From assembly GCA_023055355.1 (NCBI GenBank), contig JALJCS010000002.1, forward strand, positions 7,340,001-7,404,000: a DNA stretch of 64,000 nt, read 5' to 3'. The position numbers were made by a program, and so were the translations under genes. This DNA comes from Agelaius tricolor. Lineage: Eukaryota > Chordata > Aves > Passeriformes > Icteridae. Each line of letters starts with the position of its first letter. Position 1 is the stretch's first letter. A model generated the notes under the pieces. It ran no database searches, had not been told where the DNA came from, and was given only the letters and a program-made list of their open reading frames with translations. Of this stretch, positions 46,991-59,252 are shown piece by piece.

Positions 46991-49900
46991 TTAGGTATTT
47001 AGTCACGTCTGCTTAGGTTACAGTGTAATGAAAATGTGCTGAGGCAAGGGTAATAGAGAGGGTATTACTGGGTTAATTAGCATATTACTGTAAAATAAGG
47101 GATACTGCTGGATTTGCTTTGTGAGCTGGGTTGAATTACAAACTGGAGGTAGTGGTGGTGGGATAGCAGAATTATTTTCCTTCCAATTTTTCTCATAGTC
47201 CTTCCAGTTCATGTGACTCTGGAGCTTGAAAGATGTGTGTGTTACCTACAGCCTGGGCTGAAACAGTGACTCCTGCTCTGTTGTAAGTAATTTTGGCATT
47301 TATATAGATTTATTTCTCAGGGTGTGTAGTCTTAGATTCACTCCTGACTTGAAGAGTGGGAATAAATGCTGCTGCAGACACAGCTGAAGAAAGTCTTCGG
47401 CCTTTCAGAAGAGATCCTGACAGGGTACTTGACAGTGGTACAGATGTGCATGGTAGAGACTTTTAGTGCAGGATCCTGCTGCTGTTTATGATGATTGCTG
47501 TAAAATAATCACTAACATCTGCATGTTAACCTAATGTAACTAATAACAGACTGCCCACTGGTAAGGAGATAAATAACACAGGAAGATCAAAACTGGGAGA
47601 AAAAACCTAACAGAGTTTTTGAGCTTATGTAGATGGTTCTTCATAGACAAGTGAATTGGGAGAAGTCTTGGGTGAAGGTGCCTTGAAAGTGTAAGTAATC
47701 AGAGCAACCCAGGTCATATGTGCATTTGATAAATGGTATTGCTTGTATACCTTTGACTTTGGCAACTGAGGTTTGCAGGTCTAAACCCTTTGCATTTTAT
47801 GAAACCCTAAGCAACCTTTTGATGCCCATGCTTGCTTTCTTCCTGTGGAGAGCTCCAGGAGCATTTCTTGTCGGGGACAGACAGATGTGCTACGTTTCCT
47901 TCTGCTGAGCCTCTACTGGGGTACACAAGCCCTAGAAAATGATGAAGTGTGAAATTTGTGATCAGTGTTGAAGACAAAGTCTCCACCAGTCCCAGTACTC
48001 TGTAGGGCAGCTTGTAATTTGATTTTTTATTATTAGACTCCTTGCTTATTCAAAGTTTTTGCATAAAATACCCAATGATTTCACTGGTAGAATATAAGGA
48101 TATGAATCTTATTTATGCTACTGCATTTCCTCCTATGGTAAAAATACTTTGAAATCCTCCTGTAATAAGTATATAAATATTTTAAAGTGGTTTTAAACTT
48201 AAGGGAATGTAGTGAAGTGACCCCTGTGCTCTTAAGAATCAGACTCTGTTATGTCTGACGGGGATTGTTCTACTGGCATCTGATAATATGCTCCAATTTA
48301 TAGGGAATCTGTTTTTCAGTGAGCATTGCAGGCTTAACTCTGTCAGCTGGCTGAACTTTTGGTATAGGGACAAGGTCATCATTCAGTGCTTGTAGCCAGA
48401 ACAAGTAAAGCTTCCTCACTTCTGCTGCTGTCTTTGCCCTCCAGGAGACACATGAAAGACTTTGGCAGAGCCTCTTTTTAATTTTTTTTTCAGTTCAATT
48501 TTAGATCATTTCAGCATTTATTGCCCTTTCTGCTATTGCTTAGATCAAGTGGCATTATGTGATCCAGCTTGTCTTTGTACAGTGGGTGAACTTCTGTCAC
48601 ATGTGTGGTGTCTCCCACATTCTAATGACCTTCAGCAAATAAATGCTTATTATTTCCTGGTTAAACACAAGAATTAGATGCTTAATAACATATATATTGG
48701 CAGTTTCATTTTGCACATAGGTTCCTAAGGGCTTCATGCTAAACCAAAGGAGTGATTCTAAAGTACATAATGGCTAATTTGTCTCACAAAAAAAGCATTT
48801 TTATAACGAAGTAGTAACTTCGTGATCTTTCTTTAAAAAGTACAGATAAGTATGTGTATATAAAAAGGAGGAGCATCACCCTTTAAGAATTGCTTGCAGC
48901 TTTTGGGTAAATTTTAAGCTGTTTTACTGCAAATGCTTTGTTTTATTGGCAGTGTGCAGCCATGGTGCTTAAAGGTGATTTAAGGTATATAGAAAGGTAC
49001 AATATCTTTTATCTGATGGACTGATGAAGTTTGGGAAAAACTCCAAGCTTTCAAAAAACATTTGCATTGTGGGTTGAGATTTTTGTTGTTGTTTTTGTGT
49101 TTTGTAGAGTTTTGAGTGTTACAGGAGCCTTAGTGAGTGAGACAGACATGCTAAACTTCAGCAGACTTTCTGTTCTTTAGTTTAATTTTGCGTTCTGGCA
49201 GTGAACCGTGCTAAAGCTCTTTCCACTTCACTGGTGCACACCACAAAAGTGTAACTAAGAGCTTATGTAGTTTTGAGCAGACACTGCAGTAAAATTCCCT
49301 TCTGACCCTTTTTGCCTTTCAGGCTTTTGCCAATCCTGCCAAGTCACCTAAAATGCTGGATTAAAAATATTCCGCGCAGTCAGAGCTGGTTAATCTGTGC
49401 TTGGTTTGTATGTCTGGACAAGCAAAAGGTTCTCATTGGTGATTTGGATTTTTGCCATTGCCTCATTTTAGGGCCTTCTTGTACCATAGATTGAGCCCAT
49501 ATGAGTGTGGTTCCATCCCTTCAACACACACAGAAGACAAGATTTTTTTCAGGCAGGAGACATGGCTTTCCATCTCAAGCATTCCAGACCACAGCACCTG
49601 AGGGTGCAGGCTTTCAAGTAAGGAACATGGAAGCACAACAAGAACATGAACAAAACCAGGGTGAGAGTTGTATTTTCCTGCCCTGACAACTCAAAAATGT
49701 CCCAGATACAAAGATGTCTAGTTGGTGCCCTGCATGCATGCCCTGACCAAGCCAGGCTGATGATTGAAGCTGCAGTAGCACAGACATCAGCGCACCCTGT
49801 GCAAAGTCACCAGGCATCCTGTGGTCTGTGAAACTCCCTGCTGCTGTGGTTTCACTGCTTTAGCTGCTAAAGAAAAACTCACTCCAGTGTGTCAGCACGT

Positions 49901-50006
49901 GCAGCAGTCATACTGTGCTGGCAGTGTAGACATGAGCTCGGAGAGCAGTGTCTGATGCTGTCTCCACTGGTGGAAGGGAAACACCAAGCATGACTCCCAT
50001 GACTTG
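46991..50006. other. Intron, nothing recognised
   Basis: Ordinary AT-rich intron sequence. Open frames are under 75 codons. No repeat or RNA gene was recognised. Confidence 0.5.
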
Positions 50007-50300
50007 GAGGGGGACTTTTTACATGGGCATGTAGTGACAGAACAAGGGGTAGTGCTTTAAACTGAAAGAGGATGTGTTATTATTAAAAGGAAATTCTTTA
50101 CTCTGAGGGTGATGAGGTACTGGAACAGGTTACCCAGAGAAGTTGTGGATTCCCCATCCCTTGGAGTGTTCAAGGGCCAGACTGGATGGAGCTTTGAGCA
50201 ACCTGATGTAGTGGAAGGTGTCCCTGCCCATGGCAGAGAGGTTGGAACTAGATGGTCTTTAAGGACCTCTGCAACCCAAATTGTTCTATGGTTCTATGAC
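50007..50300 (+). mobile_element. CR1 LINE 3' end
   Basis: Contains GGGGGACTTTTTACATGGGC, GGTACTGGAACAGGTTACCC, GAGCAACCTGATGTAGTGG, GGTGTCCCTGCCCATGGCAG and a GTTCTATGGTTCTATGAC tail. About 294 bp, 5'-truncated. The block GAAAGAGGATGTG is followed by a small deletion relative to the copy at 22,252. Confidence 0.95.
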
Positions 50301-53300
50301 TCCAGAATGTGTTACAACAGCAGACCTTCAAAATGGGGATATAACTTATAATAAGGTAGATTAAAGGTAGGAATATCCATGTAGGCTTTCTTGATTGTTC
50401 TCATTCAGGATAGTGATTCCATATGACGATATTGTATAGGAGTTTGACTGACTGAATGGGCTAAACTCAGGCTTGGCGTTCACTTGTTAAGCTATGCTGA
50501 AATAGTTACAGGAACAGAAAGCTGTTTAGTTATAAGGGTGATACAGCAGTGTAGTTTCTTCCTTTAAGAAGAGTGGAATAAGCTATCCTAAAATAAAGCA
50601 TGATGCAGATAATACTGTTTCTACAACAGACAACCTAGAGAATCTGTGAGTACTTGGGAAACATTTTAAGAATTAGTTAAGGATTTAGACCAATTGTTTC
50701 CCAATTCTGTGGGTGGCTGCTAAACTAAAATAGTACTTCTCCTCTAAAATATTTATCTTACTTTAAAATTCCAGATTTACATTTAAATAGCAAAAGTAGT
50801 GGTGTGTTTTGTTCACTCACTTCTATCACTTGACTGTTTTGGTACACAGAGTACTTGTATCCAGAACAAGTGAAGATGCATGTGGCCATATATAAGATTT
50901 GCACATGGAACATACATACAAGGTATTGTCATTTTACATGTTATAAAAGCATAGGCCATATTTGGCAGATGAGCAAGACTGTACTGTGCTAGGCATTGTA
51001 TCAACACAGAGCAGAAAGCTGATTCTGTCTGATGTGCTTTCCATCTTTACAGAAATCAATATAGATGGTACATAGGGGAGTGCGGAGAAGGCAAGGGCAT
51101 GATATTTTTCTGAAGCCAGATTTTTTCTGTCAGTTCTGACACAGAAAAGTTAACACAGAAAATAAAATGCAGGAGAGAAGCAGTAGCAATGGGAAAGGCA
51201 GGATGAAGGAAAGCATGAAAAGATTTGTTGGAAAACCAGATATTTGGGTGATAGCAGAAGCCTTCAGAGAGTGATCGAAAGCAGGAATCAAAGGCTCAGC
51301 AGTGGGAATGAAAGAAAGGATGAGGGTAAGAGATGGGAAGGTTTGAAACCAAACATAAATTTGATGCAAGAATGCATTCTGAGAGAGAGTTGATGATAGT
51401 GACAGATTTGGGCTGTTATATTTGCCAAAGCCATTTGAGTGGAAGAGAGCAAGCTTCTCCTTATCAGGACTGGAGGAGATGATGTTGGAGTTGCTGAGAT
51501 GTTCGGTACCGGGTGCTGAGAAAGGAAGAACTGTACAAACACTGTGTAAAAATACATTCAGGAGGTGCTGTCTACCCCTCTGTGTCAATACTGGCGAAAA
51601 TAATATGTGAATTTAAAGTGAGTTTTCTGTTACTAACTACTCTGCTTGCAGGTAGCTCTGTTTGGGAACAACAGATCTATTTTTCTATTTAGTTTAACCC
51701 TTTTCAAGTGAAACTGCAGAGAGTCATGTTTTTGGTCTGGAAGAAAAGTATCCTCCTGCAGAGAACTGAGGAAATCAGGAGAGGCTATTAGGATAAGCTC
51801 TGTCTCAGCAAGAGCTTCAGCATAATCCAGATCTGTAGACATAAATGCAGTGCATATCCGACCTGACAGCTAATGGTACAGGGATGAGCTGTGTTGTCCT
51901 TAGGCAAGAGGAGGCAAAATAAGCATTCCCTTTTACTATGTTGTACTTGAGCTGAAGGCTAGATATTGTGGATGTGCTGTCCAAAAGGCAGGCCAAGCAT
52001 TTACTGAGTGCTTAAAGGAAGTAGCCTGGAAGTAGTCATACATTAGTGTGTCATCAGTTTGGATACAGTTGAAACTGTAGATAAAATTTTCCAGGGATAA
52101 GATGCAGAGATAGAAAAGAAAATCCAGTCAGAGCATTGTATGTAACAGAACCACAGAACATGGGAGAGAGTGTTGAGGAGAGCATGAGTAAAGCAGGAGA
52201 AATAAGGTTTGGACAGAGTCATAAAATTATGGCTTTTACATGTTCTGAGAGACAACATGAGCAATTGTATTAGTACTGTTGCAGTATTGTAAGGTCACAT
52301 TAATGATGCTGAATGCTATATTGTTAATACTGCTATAATGTTTGTGTGATAAGGAATATCAGCAATCAGTAGTTATATTAGCAGTCTAATCTTGGCAAAC
52401 AATTGAATTAACATCGTGTGTGAGAGTAATGAGACAAGAACCTTAAGCAGTGATTGATTGCTCAGTGCCTGTAGTACTGCTCAGTTAGGGAAAAGTGCAG
52501 GGTTTTTTTTCTGATTCTGTGAAAGATTTCAGCTGTAATCAATGGGAATTTCTGCCCTCAAGAACCAAGCAATTTAGCACTCTTTTGTTATGCTATGATT
52601 GCATTAAATATTAAACTTTCCAAGAAATGAACAATCTGTTAGTCAAATATAAACTATAAACATGGCATGAATTCACTATCCTGTTGGTCTCTTTCATTTG
52701 AAGCAGGTGTAAAGCTCCTGCCATTTTGGTGGGATAGCAGTTTGTGCTCTGCTTCATCTCTGTGTTGGTACACACAGCAGCTCAGTGTTTGGTGTAATCC
52801 AGGTTGTTACAGATATGGTTGAGTTGCAGAAGAAAAGGCTGGAGCAGAAACAGAGGATCGTGACCAAGGAGATTCTCATCTTAGATGAACCTGTGTTTTC
52901 TACTGGTTTTGCCTTGATTTTGCAAGAGTGATCAAGATCTGTAGAATACCCAGTGAGGAATGCTAGTGCCAGGCCTTACTGCTGTTTCTCATGGGCTTGG
53001 TGTGATCCAGTGCAATCACTGGCACTTGGAAGGTATGACAATTTCATTCTTATTTTCCTTCCTATTTTAATAACTTTTGCCCTGTTCTTCCTCAGCCTGC
53101 TATGTCAGATTGGTTGTAGTCATAGGGCTTCTGGCTATGTTCTCCCACCAAGCTGTGTTCTAGTTCAGTTTTTAAAGGTAAAAAGAAAGACATTCAACCA
53201 CTTCCCTTTCTCTTTAATGGAGAAGTGTTCTCATTTCTGAGCAGAAAGGTTTGTGGTGCTTTCTGGAAACATTCAGACTGAGTTTACAAGACTTGCTTCT

Positions 53301-55743
53301 GGGAACTTCTTCAGCAGCTGGATCTCCTGTGCCTTTGTAAATCTTACAGAAAATATTTCTAATCAACTGCTTATCACAGAAATTCCTGAGCTGTCAAGAA
53401 GCAGAAGCAATTGGCTTTGGGAAAGCAGTTATTGATCCAGAAAAGCACAATAATTGCAACAAGCAGTAATTAGCAAAATCAGATTTCACTCTACATTAAC
53501 TGTCCTTGCATATTTTTACACTGAAGTTGTTGGCTCTTTCCCACATATTTATGTCACTCATCTCCCATTAATAAAGAAGTTTTAAATCCATTGGTAACAA
53601 ACTGGTCAAGTCATTAAATTTCAGTATCCATTCCTCAGTCTTGCTTTGCAGAGCTGTGGTAACTCACTGTTAGTTTGTTTTGCCAAAGCTTTTGCAAAAC
53701 TTTGGCAGTGGTTCCCACAGACCATGGCAGTGGCACCGTGCTACATCCCAAGATTTTCTGAGTCATGTTAAGATTCAGGAAACAACCATATAAATAGAGC
53801 TCTCCAAATAGTACCTTTACATCATCATCATGTGTTTCCAGTCGGAGGATAAATACTTCCTCATTCCAGTGGTGATATCACTTTTCCAGACCCTCTCTAA
53901 AACTAAATATAGTCATAGAAAGTGTCTCTGCACTTACCAACTTAAGTGGTTGAGTCATTTAGGACCCTGGAGAATCAGAGAGGATGTGCTGTGTCATATA
54001 TTACTGACAGTAATACAGGGTGGCTTCAGTGTCATTAGTGAAAAAGGGAGGTGTGGTCTTGATTCCAAAATCTAAGTCTGAAGGTCAGTGGTTCATTATG
54101 TAGAGACTGGCTTTGCACAGTGATTCTGTTTGTCCATCCACTTGATCTTAAACTTACTAAATGCTGCCCATCAATGGGACATCTGGGTACCTGACACCTG
54201 GAGAAAGTTGCAGATCCCCAGGCAGCTTCTTGGCACTTCTGGTAATCCAAAAAAAGATAAGGTTACATGCTAAGCTCCTCTGTCAGTAGCATTGCCTTTG
54301 AAGGGACTAGTGAGGAAGAAGAGGCATCCTTTGGGACTGATTTTGAGGATGGTGAGCCCCTGTAGTCATTTCATCACTCAAAACTCCTGAAGCAACTGTG
54401 CTGCAGGCTGCTGTGGTCAACTCTCAAAATCAGAATCATCAAAATTGGTGGCCAGTCCTGAAAGTGTTGACTTCAGATGTTCTTTCACTTAAAAAGAGAC
54501 ATTGGGTAAACGGTATTACAGACAGAATGAAATAAAATCTGATCAGAATTTAGGCCCTATGCAAAATCAGTAGCTTTAATTAGGTCAAAAGAACTAATGA
54601 AGAGTCATGTCAATGAGCAAATCTCCTAACACCTAACTCTTCCAGGGTTATAACTGCTCATTCCCCTGCCTTACATCTTCTTGTCTTACTGACTATGGCT
54701 ACAAGCTGTTCTTGTAGTGCAGTTCAACATCAGAAGGCAAGCAGTAATCACTCTACATAGACATCACTTCAGACCGAAGGCATGGTTCCCTTCCAATTTT
54801 TGGATGTAGAAATACAGAAAGAACAGGATTGTTCAGGCCTGCCATTTGCCAGATGGCCAAGAGAGCTGATAATCTGGAGAGATCAGAGCCCTGCAAGACT
54901 GACAGCACTGCCACCAAAGCCTGGGGAGGAAGGCCATGCTCTGCACTGGACTTTTAATTGAGAAACAGTGTGAGGACAGTTTTTTCACTCTGAACAGGAG
55001 GAGAGGGTTAAAAAGGACTTAAAATTTGGGCACAAAATCATCAGGCTAAACTAATCAGCATGCTTGGTTTTGTGTTGATATCCGGAATGCTTTTCTGCTC
55101 TGCTGCCTTTTCACAAAAATACTGCTGTTGGAGGCACTAGGAAAAGAAAGGCATGCCAGGTGAGCAAAGAGCATGTTTCCTTGTCATATGCTTTCCAAAT
55201 GGGAATGCCAAGATCTCTCTTTATATCTGCCTTTCCACAGATTTCTAAATGGTACTTAACTGCAATATTTTTGGCTGTTATTTTGAGAGAATTAAATCCT
55301 TCCTTAAAAAGGAAGAAGTCGAATGAAGCTTCAAGAAGAGACCTGGGAGAAAAGTACAGTTCTAAACCCACCTGTAAGCCTCAAAAGGAGCACCTTTTCA
55401 CACTAGCATGCCTTGCAGTCCTTTGAGACAGTGGATTCCAAATGAAGGCAGAGGCCCCAGATGTGTCTGGGAGGAGTGGTTATCTGGGAGTCTAGCTGAC
55501 ATTTGGGACAGTGAGCTCGGCAGAGTGTGATATAGTATCAAATATAAGTCTTCTAATCAGAAGAATTGGAGAAACCCACTGTCCTGAGGCTTTCTTTTAA
55601 TGTCAAGGGCTTGTATTCTTTTAATCATATGGTCATATAATCTGAATGTACAGAAATGGAAGGCTGCTTGTGTAGTTTTGCACCTTAGCTTGCAAGGACA
55701 AATACTTGTGGGACAGACAACTTGCAGGTGCTGCTTAAGTCTT
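50301..55743. other. Intron, nothing recognised
   Basis: AT-rich intron sequence. The longest open frame is 152 codons on the minus strand (51,130-51,588), hydrophobic and serine-rich without a recognisable motif. No repeat or RNA gene was identified. Confidence 0.5.
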
Positions 55744-56025
55744 CAGAATCATGGAATAGTTTCGTTTGGAAAAGATGTTTCAAGATCGTTGAGCCCAACC
55801 ATTAACTAAGCACTGCCAATTCCACCACTAAACTGTGTCCCTAAGTGCCATGTCTACAGTTCTTAAAAACCTCCAGGGATGGTGACTCAACCACATCTGT
55901 GGGCAGCCTGTCCCAGTGCTTGAAACCCTTTTGGTGAAGAAATTTTGTCCTAATTTCCAATCTAAACCTACCCTGAGGCAATTTGAGGCCATTTCCTCAT
56001 GTCCTTTCTAGCAAGAACCAAATGC
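55744..56025 (-). mobile_element. CR1 LINE 3' region, antisense
   Basis: Begins AGAATCATGGAATAGTTTCG, continues GAGCCCAACCATTAACTAAG, CTGCCAATTCCACCACTAAAC, CCAGGGATGGTGACTCAACC, GGGCAGCCTGTCCCAGTGC and CTAATTTCCAATCTAAACCT. That is the reverse of the CR1 3' untranslated and late ORF2 region. About 280 bp; it is more complete than the fragment at 46,844. Confidence 0.95.
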
Positions 56026-58605
56026 ATCCTGCAGTTACAGTTTGTTCTTTGGTGATTTCCATCCAGTTTGAATCCCTGTCATAATTCATTTGGATCTGGC
56101 AAATACATGTAAGGTAAAGCATATGTTCTGATTTATTATGGCATTTCTGATCTCTGATTATTTTTTTTCGACACACAGTGGGGGCTCAATCACCAATTTT
56201 CTAAATGTTTTGGCTTTTCAGTGCTGAAAGGTGCCTCTTTGTCAAGCAGCACAAAGGAGTGCTGCCCGTGCTAGATGAGTCAAGGGAGGGAGTTGTACTC
56301 TTGCTGTCATTATGAGGAAGTTTGTAGGTGGTAATTTTCCAAACCAGAATTTGGCACCATAAAACTAATATATTTTTTCTCTGGAACAAAAAGACTATAG
56401 CTGTTGCTGGGCATAGTGATTTGCTCTCTCTGAGACCCAGCAGGAAGCAAGTTGGGGAAAAGCAAACAGCAATGTCTGCCTATAGTTTGCTCTTGCTTAC
56501 AGAAGCCTCACCAGTGTTTGTGTGTTATCTTGGTATTGCAGGGAGAGTGTTCTTCTCCCCAGCCTTCAGGTTACTCTCCCTCTATCAGTAACCAGCCAGT
56601 CCTTGTGCTGCATGAAGAGATTGCTGTGTGTGAGGCATCAGCTCAACACTTCAGGCACAGAGAGGCTGGAAAAGCTTCTTGTGAATTGCCAAGAAATACT
56701 CTGCTATAGGAACAACAGAGGGAAGTTAATGTTAGTGTAAATTCAGCATTGATGTGTTCAGCTCAGTCTCTCAGGGAAGAAATGTTTATTGTTTCCTTGC
56801 TGTGCCCTTGCCCTCTGACCCAGGGAACGCTGTAACTGAGGGATGCTCTGCGTTGATGACTGATCTGTGTGCAGAAGGGATTCAAGGAGGATGGCATTAA
56901 TTTCTTCTATCTCATTAAGCTAAATCAGGCTGTGCCTACAGCTTTTGCATTTCAGCACGTGGCATTCCCCTGGTATGTACCTTCTCTGTTTCCAAGACAC
57001 CCCTTATAAAAGGAGACAGCATCTGGCATGAGCTCAGGGAACATGAATATATAAGATTCTTATAGTTTGCCCTGTTTCTTTTGGTGTTCTTTGGAGGCTT
57101 TTGTAGGATACAGGGACTGGCAGGATGTGGAAGCATATGATGTGGTCAGCCCTGGATTATGCTATCTTTTGTAAAGTGTTTTAGCCTTGAGTGACATTAA
57201 TTCTCTTGCCTCTACTGGCTGTAAGGAGCAGGGAGTTTTGCCACAGACCAGACCAGATTCAGATCAATGATCTAAAAAGAGTGTTACTTATTTTTCTGTA
57301 GCATCCAGGTGCACATTTCAAGGCCAAAACAAGGATATTTGAAGGGTGTAGACACACACAAACTCACACACACACATGTGTATATGCCTCTGAGAGTTTA
57401 TGACTGTATTGGGCACAGAGACAGGCCAGGAGGAAATTGTGAGTTAAACAAAATTGCTTAAATTTTAACAAGGAAACACATATCCTGATGCTGGAAGAAG
57501 GAAATATCAGGAAACTTCCCAGCCATTTTTGTGGCAGAGTTTTCTTACGGGAGCATTTTTGGGGCAGCACATTTGAGAGGGTCTATGGAGTGGAGCAGTA
57601 CTAAACTGCTTACCACCTGATATCCATGCAAACAGTTTGTGCTAAATCATCAGGAAATATCTTCTTCCTGTATTTCCAACTGGAGCAGTGTCAGCATGAG
57701 CCCTGCATGCTTCCAGCAAGAGACTGCTGCAAGCAAACCACAGAAGAAAGCATCTAGAGAGCCCCTTTCTTCTTGCAGTTTTTGGGGAAAATCTTTGTTT
57801 AGACAAAGGGAACAGCCATTAGTGCCTGGAAGGATTAAGGCTTCCTGCTGAGATTTGATTCTGTTTGGAATCTGTTTGGAAGATACATTCTGGGAACAGA
57901 AATAAAGACCGAAGAAGCTGTAGGATGGGAAGAGTAATTGGTGACAGCCTTTACCTGGTATAGGAGAGTAGTAGTCTGAAGGGAAGCAGTTTCTTGTCCT
58001 GTTTCTGAAGGGGTGTGATCTCATTGCACTTAAGTTGGAAAAAAAAAGGAAAAGCCTTGCCCTTGGCTGGCATTTTTGGGTTGCCAACTATTACACATGC
58101 ACTGTGTTAGCACATAGGAGTCCAGTGTGAACTCGGTGTACCCTGTAAATATGGAACAAGAGAGTAGCTCCCTTGTCAGCTGGTTCACAGCCTTATTTGT
58201 CATGTTTCTGTGTTGTTTTTAAAATTACTTTCTTGCCAGTGGTGTTGTATGAAAATCCTGTGCAAGCGTTGGGGAGACACGCGTGCAGTGGGCTGAGATG
58301 CAGAAACAGCAAATGGGAGGAGCAATGAGGGGGTAAAATTTTCTAGTTTTTCTTGCTTTCTTTTCCTCCTATCTCAAGCAGAGCACAGAATATTTCAGCT
58401 ATGGATGATGATGACAGTAGTGAGTCACCACTTCTTCAGGCAGTTGTGGGAACTTCCCATATGGAATTTCTAAAAGGAGCTGTCCTGCCAGGGGTCCGTT
58501 GGTGGCAGAAGCTGCCACTTGGGACAGGGTATTTTTGGTAAGCACGAGCACGTGTGGTGCTGGTTCCCTGGACGGGCTGGGCTGATGCTGCATGGCTGGT
58601 GGGTA
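56026..58605. other. Intron, nothing recognised
   Basis: Ordinary intron sequence with a short (CA)n stretch at 57,351-57,375. Open frames up to 145 codons (57,650-58,087 minus) have no recognisable motif. Confidence 0.5.
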
Positions 58606-58611
58606 CCTCCC

Positions 58612-59246
58612 TCTCGGGTTTCTGTGGTTCAGATGACCCCCAAGGTATTAGAAAGCCTTTTTTTTTTTTCCCAGCCCAGTGACTGAAGAAGTCGAGATTC
58701 ATCGGTTCTGCTTTTCAAAGTTGTTTATTTTTTCTTATCTATTACATTCTTTCTCTGACCTGCTGAGATCTGTCCAGCAGGTTGGGTTGTGGCACAGCAT
58801 CCACCCTTGAGGTGGTGTTAACTTTTTATACTAAGAACAATGTGTACTTTATTTACAATAATTTTCCAATACCTATCACCTATGTAAGGCAGTCTGTCTC
58901 TACTCTAAACCAATCAAAAAGTGTCACCATCCCAGCAGAAGATGGAGGACAAGAAGAAGAAGGACAGGACACGCCCAGATTCCTCCATCTTGCTTCTTGA
59001 ACCCCCATTATAAAACCCCAAAATTCTACTTTTTCACCCTGTGACAAATTAACTGTCATTCTATTTAAACTCCTGTGGCTTGTAAATCTTGACACAAAGT
59101 TGGCAGTTTTTTCCACGGACTAAAATCGAAGGCACAGGTGGTTTTGATTCCGTGCCAAGGTCTCTGAGCCCGTTGCCAGGGTCTGGAATCACACAGGGCA
59201 GCCAGAGGAATGCAGGACATTCCTCTGGCTGCCCTGGGTCCTGACA
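58612..59246 (-). mobile_element. Solo LTR (635 bp) with TG...GA ends and 6-bp duplication
   Basis: Read on the minus strand it begins TGTCAGGACCCAGGG and ends ACAGAAACCCGAGA. On the plus strand it is flanked by CCTCCC on both sides (58,606-58,611 and 59,247-59,252). It is the same family as 3874-5115, sharing TTGGTTTAGAGTAGA, ACATAGGTGATAGGTATTGG, the TATAAAA-type box and an AATAAA signal (minus, near 58,730). The 5' part (59,194-59,236) is a perfect hairpin. No internal viral sequence is present. Confidence 0.9.
59194..59236 (-). repeat. Perfect 19-bp inverted repeat with 5-nt loop in LTR U3
   Basis: 59,194-59,212 and 59,218-59,236 are exact reverse complements (CAGGGCAGCC... and ...GGCTGCCCTG) separated by CAGGA. 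It lies 10 bp inside the LTR 5' end. The family's other copy keeps only the distal arm (near 3,889-3,906). Confidence 0.95.
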
Positions 59247-59252
59247 CCTCCC

